From positions 1-36,801 of the forward strand of contig DATHJB010000126.1 in NCBI GenBank assembly GCA_035316325.1: DNA of 36,801 bases, written 5' to 3'. A program made the position numbers and the translations under genes. Numbering within the stretch: the stretch's first letter is position 1; every line of letters begins with the position of its first letter. Below, in pieces: positions 23,107-33,275 of this stretch. The DNA comes from Acidimicrobiales bacterium. GTDB taxonomy: Bacteria > Actinomycetota > Acidimicrobiia > Acidimicrobiales > VFJN01. The notes beneath the pieces are model-generated. The model was not told the DNA's origin and made no database searches. It saw only the letters and a program-made list of their open reading frames with translations.

Positions 23107-23781
23107 GTGACCATCGACGGGGTGCAGCGGTTGGAGCCGTTGGACGAGGGGGCGTTCCGGACCTACGCCTTGGAGCTGGCGGCGGGCGATCCGGCGTTGG
23201 GCGCGGTGGTGGACACCTACGGTCTGCCGGAGTTCTGGCGGCGGCCGGCGACGTTCGCCACCCTGGTGCTGCTGGTGGTCGAGCAGCAGGTCTCGCTGGC
23301 GTCGGCCAAGGCGGTGTTCGACCGGATGATGGTCGCCTTGGGCGCGGTGACGCCGGAGACGCTGCTGTCGGTCGCACCCGACGACCTGGGCCGGGTGGGC
23401 CTCACCCGCCAGAAGCAGCGCTACATGCGGCTGCTGGCCGAGGCGGTGGCGGAGGGCAGCCTCGACCTGGCGGCGCTGGCGCTGTTGCCCGACAGCGACG
23501 CCCGCTCCCGCCTGCTGGCCCTCACCGGCATCGGTCCGTGGACGGCCGACTGCTACCTGCTCGCCGCCCTGGGCCGTCCCGACATGTGGCCGGTCGGCGA
23601 CCGGGCCCTGCAGGTCGGCGTCGGCGAGGTCCTGGGCCACCCGACGGTGCCGACCCCGCAGGAGGTCGAGACGCTCGGCGACCGCTGGCGCCCCCTCCGC
23701 GCCGTCGCCGCCCGCCTGGTCTGGCACGCCTACCTCACCCGCCGCGGCCGCACCGAACCCGTGATCGTCGGCCTCACCTGA
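23107..23781 (+). CDS. DNA-3-methyladenine glycosylase II-like (HhH-GPD) protein
   Basis: 224 residues from a GTG placed 8 nt after a -10 box. The helix-hairpin-helix motif is LTGIGPWTADCYLLAALGRP, followed by DMWPVGDRALQ, where the Asp of VGD is the catalytic residue of the AlkA/HhH-GPD superfamily. VEQQVSLASAKAVFDRM is the conserved QxS segment that precedes it. It should remove alkylated purines from DNA as the first step of base excision repair. The N-terminal TBP-like domain of E. coli AlkA is missing, as in many short bacterial homologues. A palindromic element begins 11 nt after the stop. Confidence 0.9.
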   Translation: MTIDGVQRLEPLDEGAFRTYALELAAGDPALGAVVDTYGLPEFWRRPATFATLVLLVVEQQVSLASAKAVFDRMMVALGAVTPETLLSVAPDDLGRVGLTRQKQRYMRLLAEAVAEGSLDLAALALLPDSDARSRLLALTGIGPWTADCYLLAALGRPDMWPVGDRALQVGVGEVLGHPTVPTPQEVETLGDRWRPLRAVAARLVWHAYLTRRGRTEPVIVGLT

Positions 23782-23792
23782 GCCGGAACCAG

Positions 23793-23839
23793 CTCTTTGA
23801 AGGGAAACGACCCCATTGAGGCCGTTTTCCTTCAAAGAG
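23793..23839. repeat. Palindromic element, intergenic copy (copy A)
   Basis: A 47-nt imperfect palindrome. The left arm (23793-23814) begins CTCTTTGAAGGGAAACGA and the right arm ends CGTTTTCCTTCAAAGAG (23839). The arms match at 19 of 22 positions around an ATT centre. It is near-identical to the mazG copy at 34498-34542. It occupies the gap between the convergent alkA-like and ctaF stops, so it may also end transcription there. Confidence 0.8.
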
Positions 23840-23848
23840 CGCCGGCGG

Positions 23849-24244
23849 CTAGTTGCGGTGGCGGGACTGGCGGACGAAGCCGGTGATGCCGAAGGCGAGG
23901 GCGCCGACGCCGGGGACGATCACCCAGATCCCGAGCACCAGGCCGTTGGCGATGCTGGCCGCCCCCAGGCCGATCAGCAGGGGCCAGATGCTGGCGTGGG
24001 GCAGGTACCCGGTGTCCGGCTCGGTCGGGTCGGTCGTGTCGGAGGCGCCGCGCTGCTGCAGCCACAGGAAGGTGCCGAACCACAGTCCCAGCACCGCCGA
24101 CAGCACCAGCAACACGCTGCCCGCGTCCTCGTACGACGTGAACCAGTAGAGGATCGCGATGACGACCACGAACGCGCCCATGCCGGCGAACACCCGCCAC
24201 ACCACCGTGCGGTCGGCCACCGGCGAGCGGCTGTGCTCAGTCAT
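23849..24244 (-). CDS. ctaF: Cytochrome c oxidase subunit IV, actinobacterial type
   Basis: 131 residues with four membrane helices: [59 protein letters not shown] and [19 protein letters not shown]. Length, helix number and the segment [13 protein letters not shown] identify the small actinobacterial CtaF subunit. Its start lies inside the end of ctaD (8-nt overlap), so ctaC-ctaD-ctaF form one operon. In Mycobacterium ctaF lies near ctaC too. The C-terminus ends close to palindromic element copy A. Confidence 0.9.
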   Translation of the reverse strand: MTEHSRSPVADRTVVWRVFAGMGAFVVVIAILYWFTSYEDAGSVLLVLSAVLGLWFGTFLWLQQRGASDTTDPTEPDTGYLPHASIWPLLIGLGAASIANGLVLGIWVIVPGVGALAFGITGFVRQSRHRN

Positions 24245-25898
24245 CGTGGTTGGCGTCCCAGACGGGCCGGTTGGAGCGGATCTCGGGGAGCGGGCCCTCG
24301 AAGTTGTGCGGCGGCGGCGGTGACGTGGTGGCCCACTCGAGGGTGTGGCCGCCCCACGGGTCGTCGCCGGCGACCGAGCCCAGACGCCCCCGGGACGTCC
24401 GCCACACGTTCCACAGGAACGGCAGCGTCGAGGCGCCCAGCAGGAACGCCCCGATCGACGACACCCGGTTCAGCGTGGTGAAGCCGTCGTCGGGCAGGTA
24501 GTCGGCCACCCGGCGGGGCATGCCGTCGAGGCCCAGGATGTGCTGCACGAAGAACGTCATGTGGAACCCGATGAGGTTCATCCAGAAGTGGACCTTGCCG
24601 AGGCGCTCGTCGAGCGTGCGGCCGGTGAACTTGGGCCACCAGTAGTAGATGCCGGCGTACAGCGCGAACACCGACCCGCCGAAGAGCACGTAGTGCATGT
24701 GGGCCACGACGAAGTAGCTGTCGGTGACGTGGAAGTCGATCGGCGCCGACGCCAGCATCACGCCGGTCAGCCCGCCCAACAGGAACGTGAACAGGAAGCC
24801 GAAGGCGAACAGCATCGGCACCTTCAGCTCGATGCGGCCGCCCCACAGCGTGCCGATCCAGTTGAAGAACTTCACGCCGGTCGGCACCGCGATCAGCATG
24901 GAGAACCCGGTGAAGAACGGGAGCAGGACCGCGCCGGTGGCGAACATGTGGTGCGCCCACACGCCGACCGACAGCGCCGCGATCGCGATCGTGGCGAAGA
25001 CCAGCCCGGCGTAGCCGAACACCGGCCGCCACGAGAACACCGGCAGCACCTCGGTGATCACCCCGAAGTAGGGCAGCACCAGGATGTAGACCTCCGGGTG
25101 CCCGAAGAACCAGAACAGGTGCTGCCAGAGGATCGGCGACCCCACGACGCCGCCGTGCGCCACCGCGTCGTAGATGTGGGCGTCGAAGTGGCGGTCGGCG
25201 AACAGCATCACGCCGGCGCTGGTGATCACCGGGAAGGCGATCAGCACGAGGACGCTGGTCACGAGCATGTTCCACGTGAAGATCGGCAGTCGGAACATGC
25301 GCATGCCCGGGGCCCGCAGGCACAGGACGGTGGCGACGATGTTCACGCCGGTGAGCACCCCCGACAGCCCGGTCAGCACCACCGCCATCAGCCACAGGTC
25401 GGCGCCGATCTCGGGCGAGCGGACGATCGACGACAGCGGGGCGTAGGCGGTCCAGCCGAAGTCGGGGGCGCCGTCGGCGGTGAGGAACCCGCTGACCATC
25501 GTGATGCCGCCGAACAGGTAGAACCAGTAGGACAAGGCGTTGAGGCGGGGGAACGCCATGTCGCGGGCGCCGATCTGGAGCGGCACCAGGTAGTTCGCCA
25601 GGCCGAAGGCGAACGGCCCCAGGAACAGGAACAACATGATGCTCCCGTGCATGGTGAACATCTCGTTGTAGCGCTCCTGCGAGACCACCTGCTTGCCCGG
25701 GCTGTAGAGCTCGGCCCGGATGACCTCGGCCAGTGCCCCGCCCACGAGGAAGAAGGCGAACGCCGTGACCATGTAGGCGATGCCGATCCGCTTGTGGTCG
25801 GTGGTGGTGAGGAACGCCAGCAGCCCCCGGGCCTCCCCGGTGGGGACGACCACGTCGTCGGCGTCGTCGGCCGGCCGCTCGACCGTCGTCGCGCTCAC
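24237..25898 (-). CDS. ctaD: Cytochrome c oxidase subunit I
   Basis: 553 residues from a GTG that overlaps the ctaC stop by 4 nt. It carries all core motifs of an A-type haem-copper oxidase: [11 protein letters not shown] with the low-spin haem His, [19 protein letters not shown] (CuB His and the cross-linked Tyr), [10 protein letters not shown] (the two further CuB His) and [20 protein letters not shown] (haem a3 and haem a His). About twelve membrane helices are present. This subunit reduces oxygen to water and pumps protons. The N-terminal segment before [13 protein letters not shown] is short and charged, as usual for CtaD. Confidence 0.97.
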   Translation of the reverse strand: MSATTVERPADDADDVVVPTGEARGLLAFLTTTDHKRIGIAYMVTAFAFFLVGGALAEVIRAELYSPGKQVVSQERYNEMFTMHGSIMLFLFLGPFAFGLANYLVPLQIGARDMAFPRLNALSYWFYLFGGITMVSGFLTADGAPDFGWTAYAPLSSIVRSPEIGADLWLMAVVLTGLSGVLTGVNIVATVLCLRAPGMRMFRLPIFTWNMLVTSVLVLIAFPVITSAGVMLFADRHFDAHIYDAVAHGGVVGSPILWQHLFWFFGHPEVYILVLPYFGVITEVLPVFSWRPVFGYAGLVFATIAIAALSVGVWAHHMFATGAVLLPFFTGFSMLIAVPTGVKFFNWIGTLWGGRIELKVPMLFAFGFLFTFLLGGLTGVMLASAPIDFHVTDSYFVVAHMHYVLFGGSVFALYAGIYYWWPKFTGRTLDERLGKVHFWMNLIGFHMTFFVQHILGLDGMPRRVADYLPDDGFTTLNRVSSIGAFLLGASTLPFLWNVWRTSRGRLGSVAGDDPWGGHTLEWATTSPPPPHNFEGPLPEIRSNRPVWDANHDD

Positions 25899-26716
25899 GT
25901 GTCTGCCTCCACGTCGGTCGTCGTTACGGTCGTTCCGGTGGTGTCCTCGTCGGCTGCGGACGCGGCGTCGGCCTGGGCGTCGGCCAGCCAGGCGTCGTAG
26001 TCGTCCTGGGACACCACCCGGACGGAGTAGAGCATCCGCCAGTGGTCGAGGCCGCAGTACTCGGCGCAGCGACCGGTGAACGTCCCGATCTTCGTCGGGG
26101 TCACCTCGATCTCGTTGCTGATGCCGGGGATCAGGTCGCGCTTGGAGAGGAAGTCGGGCACCCAGAAGGAGTGGGCCACGTCGTCGCTGACCAGCCGCAG
26201 GTGGGCCGGCTGGTCGACGGGCAGGACCAGCTCGGGTGGCTCGTCCTCGCTGCCGGTGACCGTGACGGTGGCATCGCCGTCGTCGACGTAGCGGAACTCC
26301 CACGACCACTGGAACCCGACCACCTCGACGGTGACCGCCGGGTCGGAGCCCAGGTCGGTCACCTTCTCCTCGGTGGCGACGCTGAAGCCGAACAGGATCG
26401 CCACGGCGACGACCGGGAGGGCGGTGTAGAGGATCTCGAGGGGGACGTGGTAGGCGGTCTGGTCGGGGATCGACTCGTCGCCGGCTCGGCGGCGGTAGCG
26501 GATGAGCACGAAGACCAGCAGCCCCCACACCAGGGCACCGACGGCCAGGGCGGCGATGAAGAACCCCTGCCAGAGGTGCCAGATGCTCTCCCCCTCCTCG
26601 GCGGCCGGGTCAGGCGCGCCGAACCCGGGCAGGTCGCACCCAGAGAGGGCGACAGCGGCGGCGGCGAAGGCGGCCCCCGTAGCGGGGCGCCGCCACGTGC
26701 GGGGGAGGGGGCGCAC
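25895..26716 (-). CDS. ctaC: Cytochrome c oxidase subunit II (CuA)
   Basis: 273 residues from a GTG. A TACGGT -10 box (minus strand, 26724-26729) sits 7 nt upstream, suggesting a leaderless mRNA. A signal with lipobox ALSGC (Cys27) is followed by two membrane helices (about 48-72 and 92-113). The cupredoxin domain has all CuA ligands: His182 in AHSFWVPDF, and Cys217, Cys221, His225 and Met228 in [23 protein letters not shown] is the conserved aromatic electron-entry patch. It accepts electrons from QcrC. A Thr/Asp-rich tail ends the protein. It is the first gene of ctaC-ctaD-ctaF. Confidence 0.97.
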   Translation of the reverse strand: MRPLPRTWRRPATGAAFAAAAVALSGCDLPGFGAPDPAAEEGESIWHLWQGFFIAALAVGALVWGLLVFVLIRYRRRAGDESIPDQTAYHVPLEILYTALPVVAVAILFGFSVATEEKVTDLGSDPAVTVEVVGFQWSWEFRYVDDGDATVTVTGSEDEPPELVLPVDQPAHLRLVSDDVAHSFWVPDFLSKRDLIPGISNEIEVTPTKIGTFTGRCAEYCGLDHWRMLYSVRVVSQDDYDAWLADAQADAASAADEDTTGTTVTTTDVEADT

Positions 26717-26775
26717 CCCCGGGACCGTACTCGCCGCGCTACCGCGCGTCGCGTCTCAGGTTCGCGGTCGGGTCG

Positions 26776-27594
26776 TCAGGCCTGGCGCACCCTCCCTCGC
26801 AGGGCGCCGAAGCACAGCGACATGCTCACGGTGCCCAGCAGGATGATGGCCAGCACGGCCTTGCCCAGCTCGTCCCACTCCCAGCCCGACAGGACCAGCG
26901 AGCGCAGGCCTTCGAGCAGGTAGGTCACCGGGTTGAACCCCGCCACCGTGTCGAGCCAGCCCGACAGCTCCGAGCGCGGCACGTACGACGAGGTGAGGAA
27001 CAGGAACGGGAAGAACAGCAGGAAGCTGGAGTTCACCGCGGCCGGGTTGCCGGTCTTGAGGGCGATGGCGTAGCCGAAGCCGGCGAAGGCGAGGCACCAG
27101 AACGCCGCCAGCGCCATGAACACCACGACGCCCAGCGGCCCCGCCTCGAACCGCACGCCGAGGGCGAAGCCCAGCAGGAGGATGGGCACCGTCAGCAACA
27201 GCGCCACCGCCACGTCGGCGACCATGTGGCCGATCAGGATCGCCAGCCGTCGCACCGGCGTCATCAGCAGCCGGTCGAGGTAGCCGTCCTGCACGTCGAG
27301 CACCAGGGCCGGCGCCCGGGACACCCCGGTGACCCCGAGCAGGATCGCCGTGGGCATCTGGAACGCCTCGTAGTCGAAGTTGCTACCCGGGACCTCCGTG
27401 AGCTTCGACAGCGTGGAGACGTTGACGATGAAGAAGAACAGGGCGATGAAGATCGGCGGAACGATGGACTCGACGTCGCGCGGCACGGCGCGCAGCGCCC
27501 GCCCGGCGATCGCCGTGATGTCGTGGACCAGGCCGCCCGGCCGGGCGCGCAGTGCGTCGCCTCTTACCGGAGCGACGACGTCGGCGACGCTCAT
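26776..27594 (-). CDS. ABC-2 type exporter permease (DrrB-like)
   Basis: 272 residues with about six membrane helices, for example IVPPIFIALFFFIVNVSTLS, LLLTVPILLLGFALGV and FLLFFPFLFLTSSYVPR. The LVLDVQDGYLDRLLMTPVRR stretch, and LTSSYVPRSELSGWLDTVAGFNPVTYLLEGLRSL near the end, are the standard signature of ABC-2/DrrB permeases that export drugs, lipids or glycoconjugates. Its ATG overlaps the stop of the ATPase gene by 4 nt, giving a two-gene transporter. The substrate cannot be read from sequence. Confidence 0.92.
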   Translation of the reverse strand: MSVADVVAPVRGDALRARPGGLVHDITAIAGRALRAVPRDVESIVPPIFIALFFFIVNVSTLSKLTEVPGSNFDYEAFQMPTAILLGVTGVSRAPALVLDVQDGYLDRLLMTPVRRLAILIGHMVADVAVALLLTVPILLLGFALGVRFEAGPLGVVVFMALAAFWCLAFAGFGYAIALKTGNPAAVNSSFLLFFPFLFLTSSYVPRSELSGWLDTVAGFNPVTYLLEGLRSLVLSGWEWDELGKAVLAIILLGTVSMSLCFGALRGRVRQA

Positions 27595-28589
27595 GCCGAT
27601 ACCTCCTCTGCCTCGAGCTCCTCGTGGCTGTCTCGTTGTTCGATGTGGGTGCCGGTGAGCTCGAGGAACACGTCGTCGAGCGTCGGTGTGCGCAGGGTGA
27701 GGTCGCGCACGGCGATCTCACAGGTGCTGAGGGCGACGGCGACCGGGCTGATGGCCGCCGATCCGTTGCTGGCGGTGATCACCAGCTCGTTGCCGTGGGC
27801 CTCGACCGTCTCGACCTCGGGCACCTTCAGCACGATCGGGCAGATGGGGCTGGCGTCGCTGTCGAGCCGGGCGACGATGACGTCGGCGCCGATGGCCCGC
27901 TTGAGGTCGCCGGGGCTGCCCTCGCCGACGATCTTGCCGTCGTTGATGATGCCGACCCGGTCGGCCAGCTCGTCGGCCTCCTCGAGGTACTGCGTGGTGA
28001 GGAAGATCGTCATGCCCAGCTGCTGGTTGAGGCGTCGTACTTCGGCCCACACGCCGGCGCGGCTCATGGGGTCGAGGCCGGTGGTGGGCTCGTCGAGGAA
28101 CAGGATCTCGGGGTTGTGGACCAGGGCCGCGACCAGGTCGAGCCGGCGCTTCATGCCGCCCGAGTAGGTGCTGATGGGCCGGTCGAGCGCGTCGGACAGG
28201 TCGATCAGCTCACCCAGCTCGGTGACCCGCTGGGCCATGGCGCTCTTCGGCAGGCCGTAGAGCAGGCCCTGCAGCCGCAGCAACTCGCGCCCGGACTGCT
28301 TCGGGTCGAGTGCCGCCTCCTGCAGAGCGGCCCCGATGCGGAGCCGCACGTCGCCGGGCTGGCTGGCGACGTCGAAGCCGGCGACCGTGGCGGTGCCGCC
28401 GGTCGGCGCCAGCAGCGTGCACAGCATGCGGACGGTGGTGGACTTCCCAGCCCCGTTGGGCCCCAGGAAGCCGTAGATCTCGCCTCGCGATATGGCGAGG
28501 TCGACGTGGTCGACGGCGGTGATGTCGTCGAACTGCCGGACCAGGCCCTCGGTCCGTATCGCGATGTCGTCGTCGGGGGACGTACTCAT
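27591..28589 (-). CDS. ABC exporter ATP-binding protein (DrrA-like)
   Basis: 332 residues from the ATG at 28589; a TTG at 28625 in frame is less likely. It carries Walker A GPNGAGKST, Q-loop ALQEAALDP, signature YSGGMKRRLD, Walker B ILFLDEPTTGLDP and the H-loop replaced by TTQYLEEAD. The Gln in place of the switch His is typical of DrrA-type drug-resistance ATPases. The C-terminal domain (about 230-332) ends LRTPTLDDVFLELTG, also characteristic of DrrA. It energises the permease encoded immediately downstream. The 250-nt gap upstream is shared with divergent purU. Confidence 0.93.
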   Translation of the reverse strand: MSTSPDDDIAIRTEGLVRQFDDITAVDHVDLAISRGEIYGFLGPNGAGKSTTVRMLCTLLAPTGGTATVAGFDVASQPGDVRLRIGAALQEAALDPKQSGRELLRLQGLLYGLPKSAMAQRVTELGELIDLSDALDRPISTYSGGMKRRLDLVAALVHNPEILFLDEPTTGLDPMSRAGVWAEVRRLNQQLGMTIFLTTQYLEEADELADRVGIINDGKIVGEGSPGDLKRAIGADVIVARLDSDASPICPIVLKVPEVETVEAHGNELVITASNGSAAISPVAVALSTCEIAVRDLTLRTPTLDDVFLELTGTHIEQRDSHEELEAEEVSA

Positions 28590-28839
28590 GTTCGTGAAGC
28601 TGCTTTCGGTGTTTGTGGATGACAAGGGCTTCGGGTCGCAGTCAACGACGGACGACGACCCGGGGTCTTGAACAAAGGTGACCTCGGCCCCCGGTGAAAC
28701 TCATCGGTGCGAGGACGGTACGAAGCATCGGCGGGATCTGCTTCTCCGAAGTTGCGGAGTGTCCATGCATCCGACCTTAAGAAGGGGGTGTGACAATCAA
28801 GGACCTAACGGCGGAGGCGGCGCAGAAAAAGGAGACGAC
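28590..28839. other. Divergent intergenic region between the ABC exporter and purU
   Basis: No gene is convincing here. A plus-strand frame in phase with purU is open from 28678, but its sequence is not protein-like. A short hairpin, CTCCG (28744-28748) with CGGAG (28755-28759), is visible. A TTGACT on the minus strand could be the -35 of the exporter operon, but its -10 is poor. AAAAGGAG just before 28840 is the purU ribosome site. Confidence 0.4.
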
Positions 28840-29685
28840 GTGGCCGTCCACATCCTGACGCTCACCTGCCCCGACCGGCCCGGGATCGTCGCCAGCATCG
28901 CCGAGGGCCTGCTGGAGCTCGACGCCAACATCCTCGAGAACGCCCAGTTCGGCGACGAGGCGACGACCACGTTCTCCATGCGCACGCGCTTCGAGACACC
29001 CGTCGAGGAGGCCGGGCGGATCGAGGCGGCCCTCCGGCCGCGGGCCGAGACCCTGCGCGCCGAGCTGCACGTGCGGCCCGAGCCGCGCCGCTGCCGCACG
29101 CTGGTGATGGTGTCGAAGGTCGACCACTGCCTCCTCGACCTGCTCTACCGCCTCGAGATGGGCGAGCTGCTCGTCGACATCCCCGTCGTCGTGTCGAACC
29201 ACACCGCGCTCGCCGACACCGTCGCCCGGCACGGCATCGCCTTCGAGCACATCCCGGTCACGCCGGCGACGAAGGAGCAGGCCGAGGCGAAGCTCCTCCA
29301 CATCGTCGCCGACCAGCAGATCGACCTCGTCGTGCTGGCGCGCTACATGCAGATCCTGTCGGAGGACCTGTGTGACCGGCTGGCCGGGCGGGTCATCAAC
29401 ATCCACCACTCGTTCCTCCCCGGCTTCCGGGGCGCCAGCCCCTACCGCCAGGCCTGGGAGCGGGGCGTCAAGCTCATCGGAGCGACGGCGCACTACGTGA
29501 CGGCCGAGCTCGACGAGGGTCCGATCATCGCCCAGGACGTCGCTCCCGTGTCGCACTCGCAGAGCGCCCAGCAGATGCAGACCATCGGCCGTGACCTCGA
29601 GCGGATCGTCCTGTCCCGGGCGGTCGAGGCCCACGCCGAGGGCCGCGTGTTCCTCCTCGGCCGCCGCACCGTCGTCTTCGCCTGA
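28840..29685 (+). CDS. purU: Formyltetrahydrofolate deformylase
   Basis: 281 residues from the GTG at 28840, set by a strong AAGGAG 7 nt upstream. The N-terminal ACT domain (about 1-85) reads HILTLTCPDRPGIVASIAEGL. The C-terminal formyl-hydrolase domain has VVVSNH, LARYMQILS, INIHHSFLPGFRGASPYRQA and GATAHYVTAELDEGPIIAQD, carrying the catalytic Asn/His/Asp set of PurU. It converts 10-formyl-THF to formate and THF, balancing one-carbon pools and feeding PurT-type purine synthesis. It is preceded by a 250-nt gap and followed, 72 nt later, by mfd. Confidence 0.96.
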   Translation: MAVHILTLTCPDRPGIVASIAEGLLELDANILENAQFGDEATTTFSMRTRFETPVEEAGRIEAALRPRAETLRAELHVRPEPRRCRTLVMVSKVDHCLLDLLYRLEMGELLVDIPVVVSNHTALADTVARHGIAFEHIPVTPATKEQAEAKLLHIVADQQIDLVVLARYMQILSEDLCDRLAGRVINIHHSFLPGFRGASPYRQAWERGVKLIGATAHYVTAELDEGPIIAQDVAPVSHSQSAQQMQTIGRDLERIVLSRAVEAHAEGRVFLLGRRTVVFA

Positions 29686-29742
29686 CCCCGACCGACCCCG
29701 CCTGAACCGTCCGAACCCGCCGCCGTCGGCCCGATGACCCGG

Positions 29743-29757
29743 TAGTTTGGCGAGGTC
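29743..29757 (+). promoter_or_regulatory. -10 box for mfd
   Basis: TAGTTT (29743-29748) lies 9 nt before the mfd ATG. No Shine-Dalgarno sequence is present, so the transcript is probably leaderless or nearly so. Confidence 0.4.
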
Positions 29758-32700
29758 ATGTCACCCGCCCCGGAAGCTTCCGTGGCGCGCTCCGTCGCGT
29801 CCCCAGGCCCGCTCCACGACGTCGCCGACCGCCTGCGCGACGAGCCCGCGCTCGCCCAGGTGCTGGGCCGCTCGACCGCCACCGTCGCCGTCCCCGATGC
29901 GGCCCGCGCCCTGGTCACCGCCGGCCTCACCCGCCTCTCCAGCCGCCGGCCCGTCGTGCTCGCCGTCCCCACGTCGACCGAGGCCGAGCGCGTCACCCGC
30001 GACCTGGGCGCCTACCTGGGCGACGACGCCGTCGAGCTGTTCCCCGCCTGGGAGACCCTGCCGTTCGAGCGGGTCAGCCCGGGCGTCGAGACCATGGGTC
30101 GCCGCCTGCGCACCCTGTGGCGCCTCCGGGAGGCCGACCGCGCCCCCCAGGTTGTCGTCGCCTCCGTGCGGGCCCTGGTCCAGCGGCTCGGCCCCCACGT
30201 GGAGGAGTTCGAGCCCGTCACCATCACCCCCGGCACCCGCGTCGACCGCGACGAGCTGGTGGCGGAGCTGGTGGCGGCCGGTTACCGCCGTGAGGAGATG
30301 GTCGAGCACCGCGGCGAGGTCGCCGTCCGGGGCTCCATCGTCGACGTGTTCCCCTCCACCGCCGACCGCCCCGTGCGCGTCGACCTGTGGGGCGACGAGG
30401 TCGACCGCCTCGCCGAGTTCTCCGTCGCCGACCAGCGCTCCACCGACGACCTGCCCGAGGTGGTCATCTTCCCCTGCCGCGAGCTGCTCCCCACCCCCGA
30501 GGTGCGCGAGCGGGCCGAGCGGCTCGTCGGCCTCGAGCCCTGGGGTCGGGAGCAGTGGGAGCGCCTGGCCCAGGGCCTGCACTTCGACGGCATGGAGTCG
30601 TGGCTGCCCTGGCTCACACGCGACGAGCACGTTCTGTTCGACGTGATCGGCGACGACGCCCAGATCCTGCTGGCCGAGCCCCGCCGCATGCGCGACCGCG
30701 CCGCCGACCTCCTGGCCGAGGAGGCCGACCTCGCCCGGACCCTCGCCGTCACCTGGGGCGCCACCGACGAGAAGGCGTTCCCCCAGCTCCACCTGGAGTT
30801 CGACCGCCTGCTGGCCCACACCAAGGCCCCCGCCTGGCACCTGCTCGACGTGCCCGACGGCCCCGACACGCCCGCGGTGGCGGCATCCGGCTGGGACCCG
30901 GTCGTCGGCGACGGCTCCGGGCTCCTCCAGCGGCTCGCCAAGCTGCAGGGCGAGGGCTACCGCATCGTCGTCGGCGCCGACGGCGAGGGATCGGCCACCC
31001 GGGTCCGCGAGCTCCTGGCCGGCGAGGGCGTGAACGCCGAGGTCGTGGTCCAGCCCCTGGAGCGGGGCTGCGTCATCCGGTCGGTGAAGCTCGCCGTCCT
31101 CGCCGAGCCCGACCTCACCGGCCGCCGCCGCGCCCACCGGGCCGCCCGCCCCCGCAAGCGCGACGCCGAGGGCTTCTTCGACGACCTCAAGCCCGGCGAC
31201 TACGTCGTCCACCACCAGCACGGCGTCGCCCGCTACGGCGGCATGGTCAAGCGTGCCATCGGTGGCGTCGACCGTGACTACCTGCTGCTCGAGTACAAGG
31301 GCGACGACAAGCTCTACGTCCCCTCCGACCAGATCGACGCCGTCCGCCACTACACCGGCGGCGAGAGCCCGTCGCTGAGCCGTCTGGGCGGTGACGGCTG
31401 GCAGCGCACCAAGGCCAAGGTGCGGGCCGCGGTGTCGGAGATCGCCCAGGAGCTGGTGGTCCTCTACCAGACCCGCACCCAGGCCGAGGGCCACGCCTTC
31501 CCGCCCGACACGCCCTGGCAGACCGAGCTGGAGGAGGCGTTCCCGTACCAGGAGACGCCCGACCAGGCGAAGGCCATCGTCGAGGTGAAGCAGGACATGG
31601 AGGAGCCGTCGCCCATGGACCGCCTCGTGTGCGGCGACGTGGGCTTCGGCAAGACCGAGGTGGCCATCCGGGCGGCGTTCAAGGCCATCCAGGACGGCAC
31701 GCAGGTGGCGGTCCTCGTGCCGACCACGCTCCTGGCCCAGCAGCACTTCCAGACCTTCAGCGACCGCTTCGCCGGCTACCCCGTGCGCGTCGAGGTGCTG
31801 AGCCGGTTCCTCACCTCCAAGCAGGCCCGCAAGGTGGCCGAGGGGGTGCAGAGCGGCGAGGTCGACCTGGTGGTCGGCACGCACCGGCTGCTGTCGCAGG
31901 ACGTCACCTTCAAGAACCTGGGCCTGCTGGTGGTCGACGAGGAGCAGCGCTTCGGGGTGAGCCACAAGGAGCAGATCAAGCGGTGGAAGACCGGCGTCGA
32001 CGTGCTGACGCTCAGCGCCACGCCGATCCCCCGCACGCTGGAGATGAGCCTCACCGGCATCCGCGACCTCACGCTGCTCAACACGCCGCCGGCCGAGCGC
32101 CAACCGATCCTCACCTACGTGGGCGAGTACGACGAGCGGGCCGTCGCCGAGGCGATCCGGCGCGAGCTGCTGCGCGAGGGCCAGGTGTTCTTCGTGCACA
32201 ACCGGGTGCAGGACATCGCGCACGTCGCCGCCCGCATCAAGGACCTGGTGCCCGAGGCCCGGGTCGCCGTCGCCCACGGGCAGATGGACGAGGGCTCGCT
32301 GGAGAAGGTGGTGCTCGACTTCTGGGAGGGCAGCCACGACGTGCTCGTCTGCACCACGATCATCGAGTCGGGCATCGACATGCCGACCGTGAACACCCTG
32401 GTGGTCGACCGGGCCGACATGTTGGGCCTGGGCCAGCTCCACCAGCTCCGGGGCCGTGTCGGCCGGGCCGGGCAGCGGGCCTACGCCTACCTGTTCCACC
32501 CCCGCGACCGGGTGCTCACCGAGGAGGCCTACGAGCGCCTCAAGACGATCGGCGAGTCGACCGAGCTCGGCTCCGGTTTCCGGATCGCCATGCGCGACCT
32601 GGAGATCCGCGGCGCCGGCAACCTGCTGGGCACCGGCCAGTCGGGTCACGTCGCCGCCGTCGGCTACGACCTCTACTGCCAGATGGTCAGTGAGGTGGTG

Positions 32701-33195
32701 GCCGAGCTGAAGGGCGAGGAGGTGCGGGAGCCGGCGGAGATCAAGCTCGACCTGCCACTCGACGCCAACCTGCCTCGCGACTACGTCGCCAAGGAGGAGC
32801 TGCGGCTGGAGGCCTACCGGCGCCTGGCCACGGTGACCACGGAGCAGCAGGTGGAGGACGTGAAGGCCGAGTGGGTCGACCGCTACGGCCCGGTCCCCGA
32901 CGCCGCCGAGGCCTTGCTCGACGTGGCCCGGCTGCGGGCCGAGTGCTTCCGGGTGGGCCTGCGCGAGGTCAACGTGGTGCGCACGACCGGCTTCGGGGCA
33001 CCCACGTGGACGGCCCGCCTGTCGCCGGTGAAGCTCAAGGTCAGCCAGGAGATCCGCCTGAAGCGGCTGGTCCCGAAGGCGGTCTACAAGGCCGACGTGG
33101 CCCAGCTGGTGCTGCCGGTGAAGGGTGGCCGGGGAGTGGCGACCGAGCTGGTGAACCTGCTGGCGACGCTGATCCCCGAGGCCGTGGCCGCCTGA
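29758..33195 (+). CDS. mfd: Transcription-repair coupling factor
   Basis: 1145 residues, the normal length. The N-terminal UvrB-like module (about 40-380; [33 protein letters not shown]) contacts UvrA. The RNA polymerase-interacting CarD-like domain lies around 475-545 ([34 protein letters not shown]). The RecG-like translocase follows, with Walker [10 protein letters not shown] (626-634, Lys632), the DEEQ box (727-730) and [13 protein letters not shown]. Motif VI lies in [19 protein letters not shown]. The C-terminal TRCF domain (about 990-1090) has [16 protein letters not shown]. It removes stalled RNA polymerase and recruits nucleotide excision repair. In actinobacteria mfd is commonly followed by mazG and eno, as here, with one lipoprotein gene between. 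Confidence 0.98.
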   Translation: MSPAPEASVARSVASPGPLHDVADRLRDEPALAQVLGRSTATVAVPDAARALVTAGLTRLSSRRPVVLAVPTSTEAERVTRDLGAYLGDDAVELFPAWETLPFERVSPGVETMGRRLRTLWRLREADRAPQVVVASVRALVQRLGPHVEEFEPVTITPGTRVDRDELVAELVAAGYRREEMVEHRGEVAVRGSIVDVFPSTADRPVRVDLWGDEVDRLAEFSVADQRSTDDLPEVVIFPCRELLPTPEVRERAERLVGLEPWGREQWERLAQGLHFDGMESWLPWLTRDEHVLFDVIGDDAQILLAEPRRMRDRAADLLAEEADLARTLAVTWGATDEKAFPQLHLEFDRLLAHTKAPAWHLLDVPDGPDTPAVAASGWDPVVGDGSGLLQRLAKLQGEGYRIVVGADGEGSATRVRELLAGEGVNAEVVVQPLERGCVIRSVKLAVLAEPDLTGRRRAHRAARPRKRDAEGFFDDLKPGDYVVHHQHGVARYGGMVKRAIGGVDRDYLLLEYKGDDKLYVPSDQIDAVRHYTGGESPSLSRLGGDGWQRTKAKVRAAVSEIAQELVVLYQTRTQAEGHAFPPDTPWQTELEEAFPYQETPDQAKAIVEVKQDMEEPSPMDRLVCGDVGFGKTEVAIRAAFKAIQDGTQVAVLVPTTLLAQQHFQTFSDRFAGYPVRVEVLSRFLTSKQARKVAEGVQSGEVDLVVGTHRLLSQDVTFKNLGLLVVDEEQRFGVSHKEQIKRWKTGVDVLTLSATPIPRTLEMSLTGIRDLTLLNTPPAERQPILTYVGEYDERAVAEAIRRELLREGQVFFVHNRVQDIAHVAARIKDLVPEARVAVAHGQMDEGSLEKVVLDFWEGSHDVLVCTTIIESGIDMPTVNTLVVDRADMLGLGQLHQLRGRVGRAGQRAYAYLFHPRDRVLTEEAYERLKTIGESTELGSGFRIAMRDLEIRGAGNLLGTGQSGHVAAVGYDLYCQMVSEVVAELKGEEVREPAEIKLDLPLDANLPRDYVAKEELRLEAYRRLATVTTEQQVEDVKAEWVDRYGPVPDAAEALLDVARLRAECFRVGLREVNVVRTTGFGAPTWTARLSPVKLKVSQEIRLKRLVPKAVYKADVAQLVLPVKGGRGVATELVNLLATLIPEAVAA

Positions 33196-33261
33196 CGCCC
33201 AATGGTCTGACGGCTGACCTGGACGTCCTCACGCTTCTCGCCGGGTGAGCGGTGGCCCATC

Positions 33262-33275
33262 TAGCATCGGCGGCC
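33262..33275 (+). promoter_or_regulatory. -10 box for the SurA-like lipoprotein gene
   Basis: TAGCAT (33262-33267) is followed by 8 nt and the GTG at 33276, which favours that codon over the in-frame GTG at 33252. Confidence 0.4.

Noticed and set aside
28678..28839. In-frame N-terminal extension of purU
   Set aside because: The AAGGAG at the proper distance from the GTG at 28840 and the ACT domain beginning right after it define the start; the upstream peptide is not protein-like.
29761..32649. A 962-codon open frame antisense to mfd
   Set aside because: It arises because high third-position GC removes stops on the opposite strand. Its translation is His/Leu/Gly/Asp-rich with no domain, while the sense frame encodes full Mfd.
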